Assembly: GCF_002127545.1 (NCBI RefSeq)
Contig: NZ_MUBK01000014.1
Location: forward strand, 39,496 to 103,495
Length of the DNA: 64,000 bases
Source: Xenorhabdus beddingii
GTDB taxonomy: Bacteria; Pseudomonadota; Gammaproteobacteria; Enterobacterales; Enterobacteriaceae
Reading direction: 5' to 3'
The notes beneath the pieces are model-generated. The model saw only the letters and a list, made by a program, of their open reading frames with translations. It did no database searches and was not told where the DNA came from. This document shows positions 9,694 through 20,911 of this stretch, in pieces (within the stretch, counting starts at the first letter, position 1; the number at the start of each line of letters is the position of its first letter). Position numbers and translations under genes: made by a program.

Positions 9694-10698
9694 GTGTTTA
9701 AAAAATTATTTTTCAGCTTTATTGCTATCAGTACGCTATTGGTTTCTGCTTGTGTCTCTGCCCAGGCGAAGCCCACATTGACAATTTACACTTATGATTC
9801 ATTTGCCTCTGAATGGGGAGCCGGGCCAGCCATTAAAAAAGCGTTTGAAACAGAATGTCGTTGTGAGCTGAAATTCGTTGCTTTGGAAGATGGGGTATCC
9901 TTGCTGAACCGTTTGAGAATGGAAGGCAAAAAAACATCAGCAGATATCGTGCTGGGTTTGGATAACAATCTGATTCAAGCGGCTCAACAAACAGGGTTAT
10001 TCACAGCGAGTCACGTTGATACCTCAAAACTGAAATTACCCATCGCATGGAACAATACGACGTTTATTCCTTACGATTACGGCTATTTTGCTTTTATTTA
10101 CAACAAAAACACCCTACCTCATCCACCAAGAAGTATGGATGAATTAATCAATAGTCACCAGAATTGGAAAGTAATTTATCAAGACCCACGCACCAGTACG
10201 CCGGGATTGGGTTTCCTGCTCTGGATGCAAGATCTCTATGGAAATAAAACCGCACAGGAGTGGCAGAAAGTCGCCAAAAAAACGCTCACTGTCACGAAAG
10301 GCTGGAGTGACGCCTATGGCCTGTTCCTGAAAGGTGAAGGTGATATGGTGTTGAGCTATACCACATCACCGGGCTATCACATCATGTCAGAGAAAAAAGA
10401 CAATTATGCGGCGGCCATATTCAAGGAAGGACATTATTTGCAGGTTGAAGTCGCGGCTCAATTAGCCTCAAGCAAGCAGCCTGAACTGGCACAAAAATTC
10501 ATGAATTTCATGATTTCACCCGCATTCCAGCAAGTTCTGCCAACCACTCAATGGATGTATCCCGCCATTGATATTCCTTTGCCTGACGTTTTCAAACAAC
10601 TTCCTGTTCCTGAAAAATCGCTGCTATTCAACGCAGAGAATGTGGCAAAACACCGTACAAAATGGATCCGTACATGGCAAAGCGCTGTAAGCCGTTAA
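9694..10698 (+). CDS. thiB: Thiamine ABC transporter, periplasmic binding protein
   Basis: Binds thiamine, its mono- and pyrophosphate in the periplasm for ThiPQ. It starts with GTG at 9694 behind a CAGGAG site. A signal peptide (FKKLFFSFIAISTLLVSACVSAQA) is followed by KPTLTIYTYDSFASEWGAGPAIKKAFE, typical of ThiB, and by WNNTTFIPYDYGYFAF and LSYTTSPGYHI ligand-binding segments. Length (334) is close to E. coli ThiB (327). First gene of thiBPQ, controlled by the TPP riboswitch upstream; its end overlaps thiP by 25 bp. Confidence 0.96.
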   Translation: MFKKLFFSFIAISTLLVSACVSAQAKPTLTIYTYDSFASEWGAGPAIKKAFETECRCELKFVALEDGVSLLNRLRMEGKKTSADIVLGLDNNLIQAAQQTGLFTASHVDTSKLKLPIAWNNTTFIPYDYGYFAFIYNKNTLPHPPRSMDELINSHQNWKVIYQDPRTSTPGLGFLLWMQDLYGNKTAQEWQKVAKKTLTVTKGWSDAYGLFLKGEGDMVLSYTTSPGYHIMSEKKDNYAAAIFKEGHYLQVEVAAQLASSKQPELAQKFMNFMISPAFQQVLPTTQWMYPAIDIPLPDVFKQLPVPEKSLLFNAENVAKHRTKWIRTWQSAVSR

Positions 10699-12278
10699 TC
10701 GCGGGTTGGTTATTGCCGGGGGTCATTGCCTCCGGCCTATTGATTGTTGTTGCCCTGTCAGCATTCGGGACGCTGTGGTTCAACGCGCCTGAAAGCGACT
10801 GGCAGGAATTCTTGAATGACAGCTATCTCTGGCATGTCATTCGGTTTACTTTCTGGCAGGCATTTCTCTCTGCGGTCTTCTCGGTCACCCCGGCCATTTT
10901 TCTTGCCCGGGCACTTTACCGTCGCCATTTTCCGGGCAAGACCCTATTTCTGCGCTTATGCGCCATGACATTGATTCTTCCAGTTTTAGTCGCTCTGTTT
11001 GGCATCTTTACCGTTTATGGTCAAACCGGCTGGCTGGCAACGATTGCCCAATGGATAGGCGTTGAATATCGTTTTACACCTTACGGGTTAAAAGGCATTC
11101 TACTGGCACATATTTTCTTCAATATGCCAATGGCAACCCGGTTATTGCTGCAATCTCTGGAAAATATTGCCATTGAGCAGCGCCAACTCGCTGCCCAGCT
11201 TGGCATGAGCGAATGGCAGCATTTTCGTTTTGTGGAATGGCCTTATCTGCGCCGTCAAATTCTGCCGACTGGCGCCCTGATTTTCATGCTGTGCTTTGCC
11301 AGTTTCGCTATCGTTCTTGCGCTGGGCGGCGGCCCGGCAGCAACGACCATTGAACTTGCCATTTATCAGGCGCTCAGTTATGACTACGATCTTGCCCATG
11401 CCGCCCTGCTTGCCTTGATCCAGCTTTTTTGCTGCCTCGGTTTGGTGCTTCTTAGCCAAAGACTTAAGGGCGTACTTTCCGTTGGTTACGGGTATCAACA
11501 ACAATGGCGTAATCCGCAGGATTCATGGCTGCAAAAATTATCGGATGGTTTACTGATTGGCATGGCGTTATTGCTTTTGCTCCCTCCTTTTTTGGCGGTC
11601 ATCATTGATGGCCTGAACCCTGATATTTGGGGTGTCTTAAGCCAACCCGCTTTATGGCAGGCTCTTATCACTTCCCTCATTATCGCGTTGGGCGCAGGAT
11701 TGCTGTGCGTCATTCTCACGATGATGCTGCTATGGAGCAGCCGCGAACTGCGCTTACGCCACTTGTCCCGCTGGGGGCAAGCGATGGAAACCAGCGGTTT
11801 ATTGATTCTTGCCATGCCGGGAATTGTCCTTGCCACGGGCTTTTTTCTCCTGCTGAACACCACTATTGGCCTACCTCAATCACCTTATGGATTGGTTATC
11901 CTGACCAACGCACTGATGGCGATCCCTTATGCTCTGAAAGTATTGGAAAATCCCATGCGTGATCTGGCGGAACGCTACAATCCCCTATGTCGTTCCCTCA
12001 ATATTCAGGGTCTTCACCGGCTACGTTTAATTGAGCTTAAGGCGCTGAAAATTCCATTGGCACAAGCACTGGCTTTCGCCTGCGTCCTCTCCATTGGCGA
12101 TTTTGGGGTTGTCGCCTTATTTGGCAACGAAGATTTTCGCACTTTGCCTTTCTATCTTTATCAACAAATTGGGGCCTATCGCGGTCAGGATGGTGCAGTG
12201 ACCGCATTTCTGCTACTCCTGCTTTGTTTTATTTTATTCACTGTGATTGAACGCCTACCGAGCCGACGCCATGATTAA
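10674..12278 (+). CDS. thiP: Thiamine ABC transporter permease
   Basis: Inner membrane permease that moves thiamine delivered by ThiB, driven by ThiQ. The protein has about 12 hydrophobic segments arranged as two fused permease units, each with an EAA-type loop ([23 protein letters not shown] and a second around [26 protein letters not shown]). I start it at ATG 10674 ([16 protein letters not shown]), which aligns with E. coli MATRRQPLIPGW; an upstream ATG at 10662 is possible. It overlaps thiB at its start and thiQ by 8 bp at its end, so the three are one operon. Confidence 0.96.
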   Translation: MAKRCKPLIAGWLLPGVIASGLLIVVALSAFGTLWFNAPESDWQEFLNDSYLWHVIRFTFWQAFLSAVFSVTPAIFLARALYRRHFPGKTLFLRLCAMTLILPVLVALFGIFTVYGQTGWLATIAQWIGVEYRFTPYGLKGILLAHIFFNMPMATRLLLQSLENIAIEQRQLAAQLGMSEWQHFRFVEWPYLRRQILPTGALIFMLCFASFAIVLALGGGPAATTIELAIYQALSYDYDLAHAALLALIQLFCCLGLVLLSQRLKGVLSVGYGYQQQWRNPQDSWLQKLSDGLLIGMALLLLLPPFLAVIIDGLNPDIWGVLSQPALWQALITSLIIALGAGLLCVILTMMLLWSSRELRLRHLSRWGQAMETSGLLILAMPGIVLATGFFLLLNTTIGLPQSPYGLVILTNALMAIPYALKVLENPMRDLAERYNPLCRSLNIQGLHRLRLIELKALKIPLAQALAFACVLSIGDFGVVALFGNEDFRTLPFYLYQQIGAYRGQDGAVTAFLLLLLCFILFTVIERLPSRRHD

Positions 12279-12966
12279 ACTTGAAAATGTCATTTACACT
12301 TATGAGCACCTTACCATGCATTTCAATGTGAGAGTAAAAGCCGGAGAACGCATTGCGATCCTTGGCCCAAGCGGGGCGGGTAAAAGCACCTTGTTAAGTT
12401 TAATGGCAGGTTTCCAGTTTCCAGAACAAGGTCATATCTGGCTGGATGGCGAAAACCATACCCACACCCCGCCCTCCAAGCGGCCGGTTTCGATGCTGTT
12501 TCAGGAAAACAACCTGTTTTCCCATTTAACCATCGAGCAAAATATGGGCTTGGGATTGCACCCCGGATTGCGACTAAATGCTGAACAAAAGCAGGCACTC
12601 CAGCAGATTGCCACTCAGGTATCGCTGGAAGCGTTTTTGCCTCGTCTGCCCGCCCAACTTTCCGGCGGGCAACGTCAGCGGGCAGCACTGGCTCGTTGCT
12701 TAGTCCGCCATCAACCGATCTTATTGCTGGATGAACCGTTTTCGGCACTTGATCCTGCTTTGCGTAATGAAATGCTGGAATTGCTGGATCAAGTCTGCAC
12801 CGAGCGCCAAATCACGTTAATGATGGTGTCCCATAATCTTGATGATGCCGCAAAAATCGCTCCGCGCGCTTTGCTGATTGTGGATGGGAAGATTCATTAT
12901 GATGGGGCAACCGAGAAGCTGGTGAGTGGAGAGGCGGATGAGGCGGTGATTTTGGGGATAGGTTGA
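12271..12966 (+). CDS. thiQ: Thiamine ABC transporter ATPase
   Basis: ATP-binding subunit of the thiamine importer. The protein shows the Walker A motif [10 protein letters not shown]-loop FQENNLF, ABC signature [13 protein letters not shown], Walker [12 protein letters not shown] and switch histidine MMVSHN, in the expected order and spacing. The chosen start (ATG 12271, [14 protein letters not shown]) gives 231 residues, as in E. coli (232); a TTG at 12247 would add an unsupported tail. A weak hairpin with no clear U run follows at 13013-13038, between it and the convergent glycosyltransferase gene. Confidence 0.96.
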   Translation: MIKLENVIYTYEHLTMHFNVRVKAGERIAILGPSGAGKSTLLSLMAGFQFPEQGHIWLDGENHTHTPPSKRPVSMLFQENNLFSHLTIEQNMGLGLHPGLRLNAEQKQALQQIATQVSLEAFLPRLPAQLSGGQRQRAALARCLVRHQPILLLDEPFSALDPALRNEMLELLDQVCTERQITLMMVSHNLDDAAKIAPRALLIVDGKIHYDGATEKLVSGEADEAVILGIG

Positions 12967-13012
12967 GGCATCAGATTTTCAGTCGCGATCCAAGAAGTTA
13001 CCGCTAAGGGGA

Positions 13013-13038
13013 AACTCTCAGAACATTGGTTGAGAGTT
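13013..13038. terminator. Possible terminator hairpin between thiQ and the glycosyltransferase gene
   Basis: AACTCTCA and TGAGAGTT form an 8-bp stem with a 10-base loop between two convergent genes. Neither side has a good U run, so its role as a terminator is uncertain. Confidence 0.35.
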
Positions 13039-13067
13039 GTCTACCTGCCTGATTCTCGCAGATAGGT

Positions 13068-14762
13068 TTAAGAATGATTACTAAACTCCACTTTCTTATA
13101 AACCACCAAATTCTCCCTATCTTCATCCGGCCTGTGCCCATGCCAGAATAGCACCATGCCTTTGGGTGCAGGTGCCATTTCTTTGGATAAGACAATCAAC
13201 CAGTCGCATTTTTTTGGCGTATCAAACGTATTCTGTTGTTGATGTAGAATATGGGCATAGTAATAAAGCATTGGCGCTTCTGATTCACCAATGTTATACG
13301 ACGCCATACAGTCATTCACTTGATACACGCCTGCCAATTTCTGCTTTAAATCAAGAAATGCGTCTTGATAACCTTTGGCATAATCAATCCAGCCAATAAA
13401 TAATGTAAAGACTAAACCCCAAACCGTCGCGATACCTAAAACCCAATGTTGGGCGGCGCGCAAGGCGGGTGATTGAGAGAGAAACCCGCTTTTTGCTATC
13501 CATATCACGGTGATTAAAGCAGCAATGGCGACGATAAATCCCGAAAAGTGCATCTGGTAACTCATCGGCAACCATCGGCCAAGCGGCGACAACCAATGCT
13601 TATCATCCGGAGAAAGCGACAATAAATAACACCCCCACAAAAATAGCATCAGAACAGACCAAAGTGTAGAGGAGAATAGGGTTAAAGATTTATAGATGAC
13701 TTTAGGTAATTTAATAAAAACTTCTGTGGCCAGAATGGCCATTGGTGCAATAAAGGGCAATAGATATAATGCACGACCGGAGGCTGATATTTGCAATAAA
13801 ATAATACCTAATACAACAAATGAAGAACAAAGGAAATAATGTTCATCTGACAGGGCCTTGATTGGATTCATGAGGATAAAGATAAATGCCAGAATACCGG
13901 AAGGCAGGGCAAACAATAACACGGCTTCCGGGATCATGGTTAAATTACCCCGGGCGCCAAGATCTTCAACAGAGAAACCTAAAAATCGGCCAATGTTATT
14001 ATCCCAAAACCAGATTTTGAATAAATCAGGATGTTCAATAAGTAACATCACCGGCCACGGCAGGATCAAAACCAGTGCAATAACGCCTGACGTTAAAGCA
14101 CTTAGCCAATATTGTTTAGTCCGACAACCTTTAAGAAAAATCGGGGCAAGCAGCAAACAAAGCCATAATAATCCCGGAATAAATATCCCTTTTGATAATA
14201 AGGTTATGGCCGTACCCATGATCAACCATAAACAGGAATAAGGTGTTTTTTCGTTTTTAATTAATCCCAGCAGACCATATAAACCGAGGGTGGTTCCGGT
14301 GATTAATGCCGTGTCAGTAAACATATCATGACTGTGGCGAATCAGGCCGGGAGCACTTGCATATAAGGCAAAAGCAATCCATATCCGGTTGTCGGTAAAG
14401 TTTCTGACATTTAAGACACGGCGGGACAATAGAATGAAAAAGGAAAAATTGATCGCAGAAAAAAATAGTGTCGCGGTTCTGGCCGCATCGTGCATCGGAA
14501 GCCAAGGAGATAATAGATGCACAAAGGAAGTCGCTGTCCAATAATACAGCGGGGGCTTCTCCATGAAAGGTTGCCCCGCATTCATGGTTACCAGCCAGTC
14601 TCCGGTTTCATACATGGTTTGAATAATGCCAAAACTATAGTTTTCATCTTGTTTCCAAGGCGTATGCCCATAAACGCCAGGTAATAAATAAAGCAATGTG
14701 AAAGTAACAAATAACAGCAACGCTTTGATATCTGTGTGAGTCAGTTTATTGGGGTTATTCAT
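13068..14762 (-). CDS. ArnT/GT39-like polytopic glycosyltransferase
   Basis: A 564-residue membrane protein with about 12 hydrophobic segments. Near the N-terminus it has WKQDENYSFGIIQTMYETGDWLVTMNAGQPFMEKPPLYYW. The acidic DEN pair in the first periplasmic loop and the EKPPLYYW motif are typical of GT39/GT83 enzymes that use a polyprenyl-phosphate sugar donor (ArnT, PMT families). It is not ArnT itself: the motifs diverge and no arn genes are near. The acceptor (lipid A, a protein or a glycolipid) cannot be told from sequence. The gene stands alone between thiBPQ and polB, where E. coli has araBAD/araC. Start taken at ATG 14762; a TTG lies one codon upstream. Confidence 0.75.
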   Translation of the reverse strand: MNNPNKLTHTDIKALLLFVTFTLLYLLPGVYGHTPWKQDENYSFGIIQTMYETGDWLVTMNAGQPFMEKPPLYYWTATSFVHLLSPWLPMHDAARTATLFFSAINFSFFILLSRRVLNVRNFTDNRIWIAFALYASAPGLIRHSHDMFTDTALITGTTLGLYGLLGLIKNEKTPYSCLWLIMGTAITLLSKGIFIPGLLWLCLLLAPIFLKGCRTKQYWLSALTSGVIALVLILPWPVMLLIEHPDLFKIWFWDNNIGRFLGFSVEDLGARGNLTMIPEAVLLFALPSGILAFIFILMNPIKALSDEHYFLCSSFVVLGIILLQISASGRALYLLPFIAPMAILATEVFIKLPKVIYKSLTLFSSTLWSVLMLFLWGCYLLSLSPDDKHWLSPLGRWLPMSYQMHFSGFIVAIAALITVIWIAKSGFLSQSPALRAAQHWVLGIATVWGLVFTLFIGWIDYAKGYQDAFLDLKQKLAGVYQVNDCMASYNIGESEAPMLYYYAHILHQQQNTFDTPKKCDWLIVLSKEMAPAPKGMVLFWHGHRPDEDRENLVVYKKVEFSNHS

Positions 14763-15165
14763 CAATATTTACCAAATTCAATGAGCATTCATCTTCTGCA
14801 TACAAACCTATGACATCTTACCTCATTGGAAATTATAACAAAATGCGCGTGATCACACCGGATAAACATTCTATATTATAGAATTAGTTAAATTCATTGA
14901 CATTAATATGATGAAATTAAATTCATTGAAAAATGGCACCGTAATTATATTTAAATGGATATTATTTCCTTAGGGAAGTTTCCATTACATCATTATTAAT
15001 GAGATACCCCTTTTTTATAAAGAAATAAAGTGGCTCATATCATTAACAATCCTCGTGTTGTTATTTCTTCAAAAAATACTGTATAAATACACACCATAAA
15101 TGCTATGATTGAAGTTATCCTCCACAAAACTCAATATGGCTAATGGGTCTCAACAAAGAAAAATC
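14763..15165. other. AT-rich intergenic region between divergent genes
   Basis: About 400 bp between the glycosyltransferase gene and polB. It is strongly AT-rich and has two copies of AAATTCATTGA (around 14890 and 14922). The only regulatory site I can name is the LexA-like box at 15077-15096. I see no supported gene in it. Confidence 0.6.
15077..15096 (+). promoter_or_regulatory. LexA (SOS) box-like site upstream of polB
   Basis: TACTGTATAAATACACACCA matches the LexA consensus TACTGTATATATATACAGTA closely. The left half-site CTGT is perfect; the right half reads ACAC in place of ACAG. polB (dinA) is an SOS gene in E. coli with a LexA box in the same place, which supports the call. Confidence 0.7.
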
Positions 15166-17514
15166 ATGCAGATAAATCACGCTGAACAAGGTTTTATACT
15201 GACTCGCCACTGGAAAGAGACTTCGGCTGGCATTGAGTTGGTGTATTGGCTCGCGACAGATAAGGGGGCACGCCGCATTACTATCCCTCACCAAAAAGCG
15301 GTTGCCTTTATTCCTCAACATGATTTACCCAAAGCCAAGCGTTTACTCGTACAGGAAAAGCCTTGCGAGCTAAAAGCATTATCACTGAAAGATTTCCATC
15401 GTCAGCCGGTCGCTGCACTGTACTGCTTACACTATCACCGCCTGCAATATCTGGAAAAAATCTTTAAAGAGCACGATATTCCACTCTACGAGGCCGATAT
15501 TCGTCCTCCCGATCGGTTTATGATGGAGCGCTTTATTACTGCTCCGGTTTGGTTCAGCCAGAAACCGGATGGGAGTTATCAGATGAAACCCAACCCGGCC
15601 TATCGTCCCAATCTGAAATGGGTCTCCCTGGATATCGAAACCAGTCAGCATGGGGAGTTGTATTCCATCGGTCTGGCGGGATGCGGTGAGAAAACCGTGT
15701 TTATGCTGGAACCGGAAAAGGGTTGTCGGCAGGATCTTAATTTCAAACTGGAGTATGTTGCCAGCCGCCCACGGATGCTGGAAAAACTGAATGAATGGCT
15801 GGCTCATTACGATCCTGATGCCATTATTGGCTGGAATTTGATTCAGTTTGACTTAAGGGTGCTGCAACAACATGCCGAACACTATAATGTGCCACTGAAA
15901 TTCGGCCGTAATCAGGGTTTGCTCGAATGGCGCGAACATGGCTTCAAGCCGGGGCATTTTTTTGCCTCCGCAGAAGGCCGCTTGTTTATTGATGGCATTG
16001 ATGCGCTGAAAACGGCAACGTGGAATTTTCCTTCCTTTAGCCTTGAATATGTTGCGCAGGAATTGTTGGGAGAAGGAAAAGCGCTGGATAATCCTTATGA
16101 CCGGATGATCGAGATCAATCGTCGCTTTCAGGAAGATAAGCCCGCGCTCGCTCACTATAATTTGCAGGACTGTATTCTGGTCAATCGTATTTTTGAGAAA
16201 ACGGATCTGATGGCGTTCTTATTGGAACGCGCTACGGTAACCGGATTGGCGGTGGATCGCAGCGGAGGTTCGGTGGCAGCGTTCACACATCTTTATCTGC
16301 CCAAAATGCACCGCATGGGTTATGTCGCGCCCGTTCAGCCAACGGTTTTCGATGATAGCAGCCCCGGCGGTTTTGTGATGGATTCATTTCCGGGGCTATA
16401 TGATTCGGTGCTGGTACTGGATTACAAGAGCCTCTATCCTTCGATTATCCGCACGTTCCTGATTGATCCGGTCGGAATGGTCGAGGGAATTGCCAACCCC
16501 GATGGTGAACATGCCGTTCCGGGTTTTAAGCAGGCATTTTTTTCCCGTACTCAACATTGCCTGCCCGATATCGTCACACACATCTGGCACGAACGTGACA
16601 AAGCCAAAAGGCAACAGAACGCCCCGCTTTCTCAGGCGCTGAAAATTATCATGAATGCGTTTTATGGCGTGCTCGGGGCTTCCGGCTGTCACTTTTTTGA
16701 TCCCCGTCTGACATCCTCCATTACGATGCGTGGGCATCAAATCATGCATCAAACCCGTGAGTTGATCGAATCACAGGGCTATCAGGTGATTTATGGCGAT
16801 ACGGATTCAACCTTTGTTTGGCTAAAACGTCCCCATTCTGAAGAAGAAGCCAACCGGATTGGTCATACGCTGACGCAGTTTGTTAACCAATGGTGGCGAA
16901 ATCACCTTAAAACCGAATTCAATCTTGACAGTAAGCTGGAATTGGAATTTGAAACGCACTATCGGCGCTTTCTGATGCCAACGGTACGGGGTACGGAGCA
17001 AGGCAGTAAAAAACGTTATGCCGGATTAAGTGGTGATAACGTGATTTTTAAAGGGCTGGAAACGGTAAGAACGGATTGGACGCCCCTCGCACAAATGTTC
17101 CAGAAGGAGCTGTATACCCTGATTTTCCATCAACGGCCCTATCAGAATTATCTTCGTGAGTATATTGCCAAGACGCTGGCCGGTGAGTTTGATGATCGCC
17201 TGATTTATCGCAAACGACTGCGCCGCAAGCTGTCGGAGTATCAGCGCAATGTTCCTCCCCATGTCAGGGCCGCACGTTTGGCAGATGAGTATAATCAGCA
17301 GCATCATCGCCCGTTGCAGTACCAGAATGGCGGTTGGATCAACTATATCATCACGCAATCCGGGCCGGAACCGTTGGAAAATCAGACGGCAGCACCCGAT
17401 TATGAGCACTATATCAATAAGCAGTTGATGCCGATTGCCGATGCGATTTTGCCCTTTATGCAAGATGACTTTATGGCGCTGCTCACCGGGCAAATGAGCA
17501 TCTCTTTTGAGTAA
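15166..17514 (+). CDS. polB: DNA polymerase II
   Basis: B-family, SOS-inducible DNA polymerase used in replication restart and translesion synthesis. The 3'-5' exonuclease motif DIET is near residues 156-159, the polymerase motif A is [10 protein letters not shown] and motif C is YGDTDST. With ATG 15166 ([16 protein letters not shown]) the protein is 782 residues, matching E. coli (783). ATG 15136 would add ten residues, and neither start has a strong ribosome site. A LexA-like box lies 70 bp upstream. Gene order polB-rapA-rluA is as in E. coli. Confidence 0.96.
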   Translation: MQINHAEQGFILTRHWKETSAGIELVYWLATDKGARRITIPHQKAVAFIPQHDLPKAKRLLVQEKPCELKALSLKDFHRQPVAALYCLHYHRLQYLEKIFKEHDIPLYEADIRPPDRFMMERFITAPVWFSQKPDGSYQMKPNPAYRPNLKWVSLDIETSQHGELYSIGLAGCGEKTVFMLEPEKGCRQDLNFKLEYVASRPRMLEKLNEWLAHYDPDAIIGWNLIQFDLRVLQQHAEHYNVPLKFGRNQGLLEWREHGFKPGHFFASAEGRLFIDGIDALKTATWNFPSFSLEYVAQELLGEGKALDNPYDRMIEINRRFQEDKPALAHYNLQDCILVNRIFEKTDLMAFLLERATVTGLAVDRSGGSVAAFTHLYLPKMHRMGYVAPVQPTVFDDSSPGGFVMDSFPGLYDSVLVLDYKSLYPSIIRTFLIDPVGMVEGIANPDGEHAVPGFKQAFFSRTQHCLPDIVTHIWHERDKAKRQQNAPLSQALKIIMNAFYGVLGASGCHFFDPRLTSSITMRGHQIMHQTRELIESQGYQVIYGDTDSTFVWLKRPHSEEEANRIGHTLTQFVNQWWRNHLKTEFNLDSKLELEFETHYRRFLMPTVRGTEQGSKKRYAGLSGDNVIFKGLETVRTDWTPLAQMFQKELYTLIFHQRPYQNYLREYIAKTLAGEFDDRLIYRKRLRRKLSEYQRNVPPHVRAARLADEYNQQHHRPLQYQNGGWINYIITQSGPEPLENQTAAPDYEHYINKQLMPIADAILPFMQDDFMALLTGQMSISFE

Positions 17515-17733
17515 TGGCTATTTTTGCAGGTGACGGCTTGCTCCGCTTCAATTAACATATCGCCCCTCTAATGGGCAATGGTGATTTTGTAACCCCATTT
17601 TCAAGAAAACGGGTGTGGTAAAGTGCCATTGAAAACTATCCCTATCGATAACCAATGATGATCGATATCCAACAAAAGCAGCCATCCTGCAACCATAAAT
17701 AACATTGTCTAACAGAAAACTGAGCCAAAATTT

Positions 17734-20643
17734 ATGCCATTTACTCTTGGTCAACGCTGGATAAGCGATACAGAAAGCGAACTTGGATTAGGAACCGTCG
17801 TGGCGCTTGATACGCGCATGGTGACGTTGCTTTTTCCTGCCAGCGGAGAAAACCGCCTTTACGCACGCAATGACTCCCCCATTACCCGCGTTATGTTTAA
17901 TGCGGGCGATACCGTGACCAGTCACGAAGGCTGGAAACTCAAGATCGATGACGTTCAGCAAGATAATGGCCTGCTGATCTACATCGGTACTCGTCTGGAT
18001 ACTGAAGAAGAAAATATCTGCCTACGGGAAGTTTTTCTGGATAGCAAGCTGACGTTTAATAAGCCGCAGGATCGTCTGTTTGCCGGTCAGATTGACCGCA
18101 TGGATCGCTTTGCACTACGTTTTCGCGCCCGTAAACACCAGAGCGAGCAGTCTCGTCTGGCAGAAAGTGGGCTGCGTGGCATTCGTGCCAGTTTGATCCC
18201 TCACCAGTTACACATTGCCAATGAAGTGGGCAAGCGCCACGCGCCTCGTGTGTTACTGGCGGATGAAGTGGGTCTGGGTAAAACCATTGAAGCCGGCATG
18301 ATTATCCACCAGCAATTGATGGCCGGACGTGCCGAGCGGGTGTTGATCATCGTGCCAGACAGCCTGCAACACCAATGGCTGGTCGAAATGCTGCGCCGAT
18401 TCAACCTGCGGTTCTCACTGTTTGATGATGGCCGATATAGCGAAGCGCTGCATGACAGCGATAATCCCTTTGAAACTGAACAATTGGTTATCTGTTCGCT
18501 GGATTTTGCCCGCCGCAATAAGCAGCGTTTCGAACATCTGCTGGAAGCGGGCTGGGATTTAATGGTGGTGGATGAGGCTCACCATCTGGCATGGAGCGAA
18601 GCCGCCCCAAGCCGTGAATACCAGGTTATCGAACAGTTGGCAGAGCAAATCCCTGCTGTCCTGCTGCTGACGGCTACCCCGGAACAGTTGGGTCAGGAGA
18701 GCCATTTTGCCCGTTTGCGCCTGCTGGACCCGAACCGCTTCCACGATTATCAGGCATTTATTGATGAACAACAGAAGTATCGCCCGGTTGCCGATGCGGT
18801 CTCATTGCTATTGTCCGGTGAAACCTTAAGCAATGACCAGCAAAATATCATTGTTGAACTGATCAGCGAACAGGATATTGAACCTCTGCTGAAAGCAGCA
18901 AACAGCCATCAGGATGAAGAGAGCGAAAATGCCCGCCGTGAACTGATTACGATGCTGATGGATCGCCACGGCACCAGCCGATTGCTGTTCCGCAATACCC
19001 GTGGTGGTGTGAAAGGTTTTCCACATCGTGAATTGCACGAGATTAAGTTACCGTTGCCAGCCCAATATCAGACGGCAATCAAGGTTTCTGAAATCATGGG
19101 AGCCAAAAAGACCGTGGAAACACGCGCCAAGGATATGCTCTATCCTGAGCGAATCTATCAGGAGTTCGAAGGTGAAAATGCCACATGGTGGAACTTCGAT
19201 CCCCGCGTAGAGTGGTTGTTAGGTTTCCTGACGGCAAACCGTGACGAAAAAGTGCTGGTTATCTGCGCCAAAGCCGAAACCGCCCTGCAACTGGAGCAAG
19301 TGTTGCGTGAGCGCGAAGGTATCCGAAGTGCCGTATTCCACGAACGTTTGTCCCTGCTGGAACGCGACCGCGCCGCTGCTTACTTTGCTTCCGCAGAGGA
19401 AGGGGCGCAAGTGCTGCTCTGTTCTGAAATTGGCTCCGAAGGACGTAATTTCCAGTTTGCCAATCAGCTCGTCATGTTTGACCTGCCGTTCAACCCTGAT
19501 TTGCTTGAACAGCGCATCGGGCGTCTGGATCGTATCGGTCAGAGCCGTGACATCAAGATCAGCGTACCTTATCTGGAAAATACCGCGCAATCCATTCTCC
19601 TGCGCTGGTATCACGAAGGTCTGGATGCGTTTGAACATACCTGCCCAACCGGCCGCTCTATCTATGACAAGTATTATGAAATTCTGCTGAATTTCCTTGC
19701 CAGGCCCAATGAGCAAACCGATTTCAATGCGTTTATTGCACAATGCCGCGCACATCACGAGCAGCTCAAACAGCAATTGGAACAAGGCCGTGACCGCCTG
19801 CTGGAAATGAATTCCAACGGGGGTGAGAAAGGTCAAGAGCTGGCAGAAAAAATTGCCGCACAGGACAACGATACCGATCTGGTGAATTTTGCCCTGAATC
19901 TGTTCGATATCATCGGCATCAATCAGGAAGATCGCTGCGACAATATTATCGCCCTGCACCCATCCGATCATATGCTGGTGCCCGATTTCCCCGGGTTACC
20001 CACAGATGGCTGCTCCATTACGTTTGACCGCGAGAAAGCCCTGTCCCGTGAAGATACTCAGTTCCTGAGCTGGGAACATCCGATCATCCGCAATGGCCTG
20101 GATTTGGTGCTGTCAGGCGATACCGGAAGCTGCGCTGTTTCCATCCTGAAAAACAAGGCACTGCCCGTCGGTACGCTGTTGGTTGAGTTAATTTACGTTG
20201 TTGAAGCACAGGCGCCTAAACATCTGCAATTGACCCGTTTCCTGCCTCCAACGCCAGTGCGCCTCTTGATGGATCTGAAAGGCACCAATCTGGCGTCTCA
20301 GGTCGAGTTTGAAAGTTTCAACCGCCAGCTAAACGCCATCAACCGTCACAACGCCAGCAAATTGGTGAATGCGGTACAGCAAGAAGTCCATGCGATTTTG
20401 CAGCAATCAGAACCGCTGATTGAAGCGCAAGCGCGTGTGTTGATTGAGCAATCGAAGAAAGAAGCTGATGAAGTGCTGTCGGCGGAATTGTCGCGTCTGG
20501 AAGCCCTGAAAGCGGTTAACCCGAATATCCGTGATGATGAGCTGGAAGCGATTGGGTCTGAGCACAAAAATCTGCTGCTTAACCTTGATCAGGCCAACTG
20601 GCGTCTGGATGCGATTCGTTTGGTGGTGGTTTCCCACCAATAA
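17734..20643 (+). CDS. rapA: RNA polymerase-associated ATPase RapA (HepA)
   Basis: Swi2/Snf2-type ATPase that binds RNA polymerase and helps recycle it after transcription. N-terminal tudor-like part ([23 protein letters not shown]), helicase motif [14 protein letters not shown], motif [10 protein letters not shown], motif [11 protein letters not shown] and motif [14 protein letters not shown] are present. Length 969 against 968 in E. coli. It is probably transcribed from its own promoter in the 219 bp after polB, and a hairpin follows at 20680-20715. Confidence 0.98.
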   Translation: MPFTLGQRWISDTESELGLGTVVALDTRMVTLLFPASGENRLYARNDSPITRVMFNAGDTVTSHEGWKLKIDDVQQDNGLLIYIGTRLDTEEENICLREVFLDSKLTFNKPQDRLFAGQIDRMDRFALRFRARKHQSEQSRLAESGLRGIRASLIPHQLHIANEVGKRHAPRVLLADEVGLGKTIEAGMIIHQQLMAGRAERVLIIVPDSLQHQWLVEMLRRFNLRFSLFDDGRYSEALHDSDNPFETEQLVICSLDFARRNKQRFEHLLEAGWDLMVVDEAHHLAWSEAAPSREYQVIEQLAEQIPAVLLLTATPEQLGQESHFARLRLLDPNRFHDYQAFIDEQQKYRPVADAVSLLLSGETLSNDQQNIIVELISEQDIEPLLKAANSHQDEESENARRELITMLMDRHGTSRLLFRNTRGGVKGFPHRELHEIKLPLPAQYQTAIKVSEIMGAKKTVETRAKDMLYPERIYQEFEGENATWWNFDPRVEWLLGFLTANRDEKVLVICAKAETALQLEQVLREREGIRSAVFHERLSLLERDRAAAYFASAEEGAQVLLCSEIGSEGRNFQFANQLVMFDLPFNPDLLEQRIGRLDRIGQSRDIKISVPYLENTAQSILLRWYHEGLDAFEHTCPTGRSIYDKYYEILLNFLARPNEQTDFNAFIAQCRAHHEQLKQQLEQGRDRLLEMNSNGGEKGQELAEKIAAQDNDTDLVNFALNLFDIIGINQEDRCDNIIALHPSDHMLVPDFPGLPTDGCSITFDREKALSREDTQFLSWEHPIIRNGLDLVLSGDTGSCAVSILKNKALPVGTLLVELIYVVEAQAPKHLQLTRFLPPTPVRLLMDLKGTNLASQVEFESFNRQLNAINRHNASKLVNAVQQEVHAILQQSEPLIEAQARVLIEQSKKEADEVLSAELSRLEALKAVNPNIRDDELEAIGSEHKNLLLNLDQANWRLDAIRLVVVSHQ

Positions 20644-20679
20644 TCGTTCGTCATCAATGAAATAAATCGCTGCGCTTAA

Positions 20680-20722
20680 ACTCAAGGGGCATCTCGTGAA
20701 GAGAGTCCCTTGAGTTATTCTT
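20680..20722 (+). terminator. Probable terminator after rapA
   Basis: ACTCAAGGG and CCCTTGAGT form a perfect 9-bp stem with an 18-base loop 37 bp past the rapA stop. It is followed by a short T-rich tract (TATTCTTA), so termination may be partial. Confidence 0.6.
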
Positions 20723-20813
20723 ATCTCACATTAATCTCGCACCCATTGGGCGAGGGTTTACGGCTGATTTTGCAAAGCCATATCTGATAGAATGTACCCC
20801 GTTATTTCTTCGA

Positions 20814-20897
20814 CACGATTATTTTTCGGTACAACTATTTTTCTATACACTCATTTTTTTCTACACAATCATTTTTCTACACAATCATTTTTCGGCA
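20814..20897 (+). repeat. 16-17 bp tandem repeat upstream of rluA
   Basis: About five imperfect head-to-tail copies of acacaatcatttttct lie directly upstream of the rluA ribosome site. They could be translated only as a low-complexity tail from a start at 20792, which I reject. The unit is T-rich and may affect the leader transcript. Confidence 0.8.
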
Positions 20898-20911
20898 CAA
20901 TTGGAGCGACT

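Noticed and set aside
17026..17493. 155-codon minus-strand frame inside polB
   Set aside because: Antisense to conserved polB sequence, no ribosome site or known motif.
19219..19971. 250-codon minus-strand frame inside rapA
   Set aside because: It is antisense to the well-conserved helicase core of rapA and shows no motif; its length reflects codon bias of rapA.
20792..20911. 40-residue N-terminal extension of RluA
   Set aside because: It is the translation of a T-rich tandem repeat, and the conserved protein starts at 20912 behind a good ribosome site.
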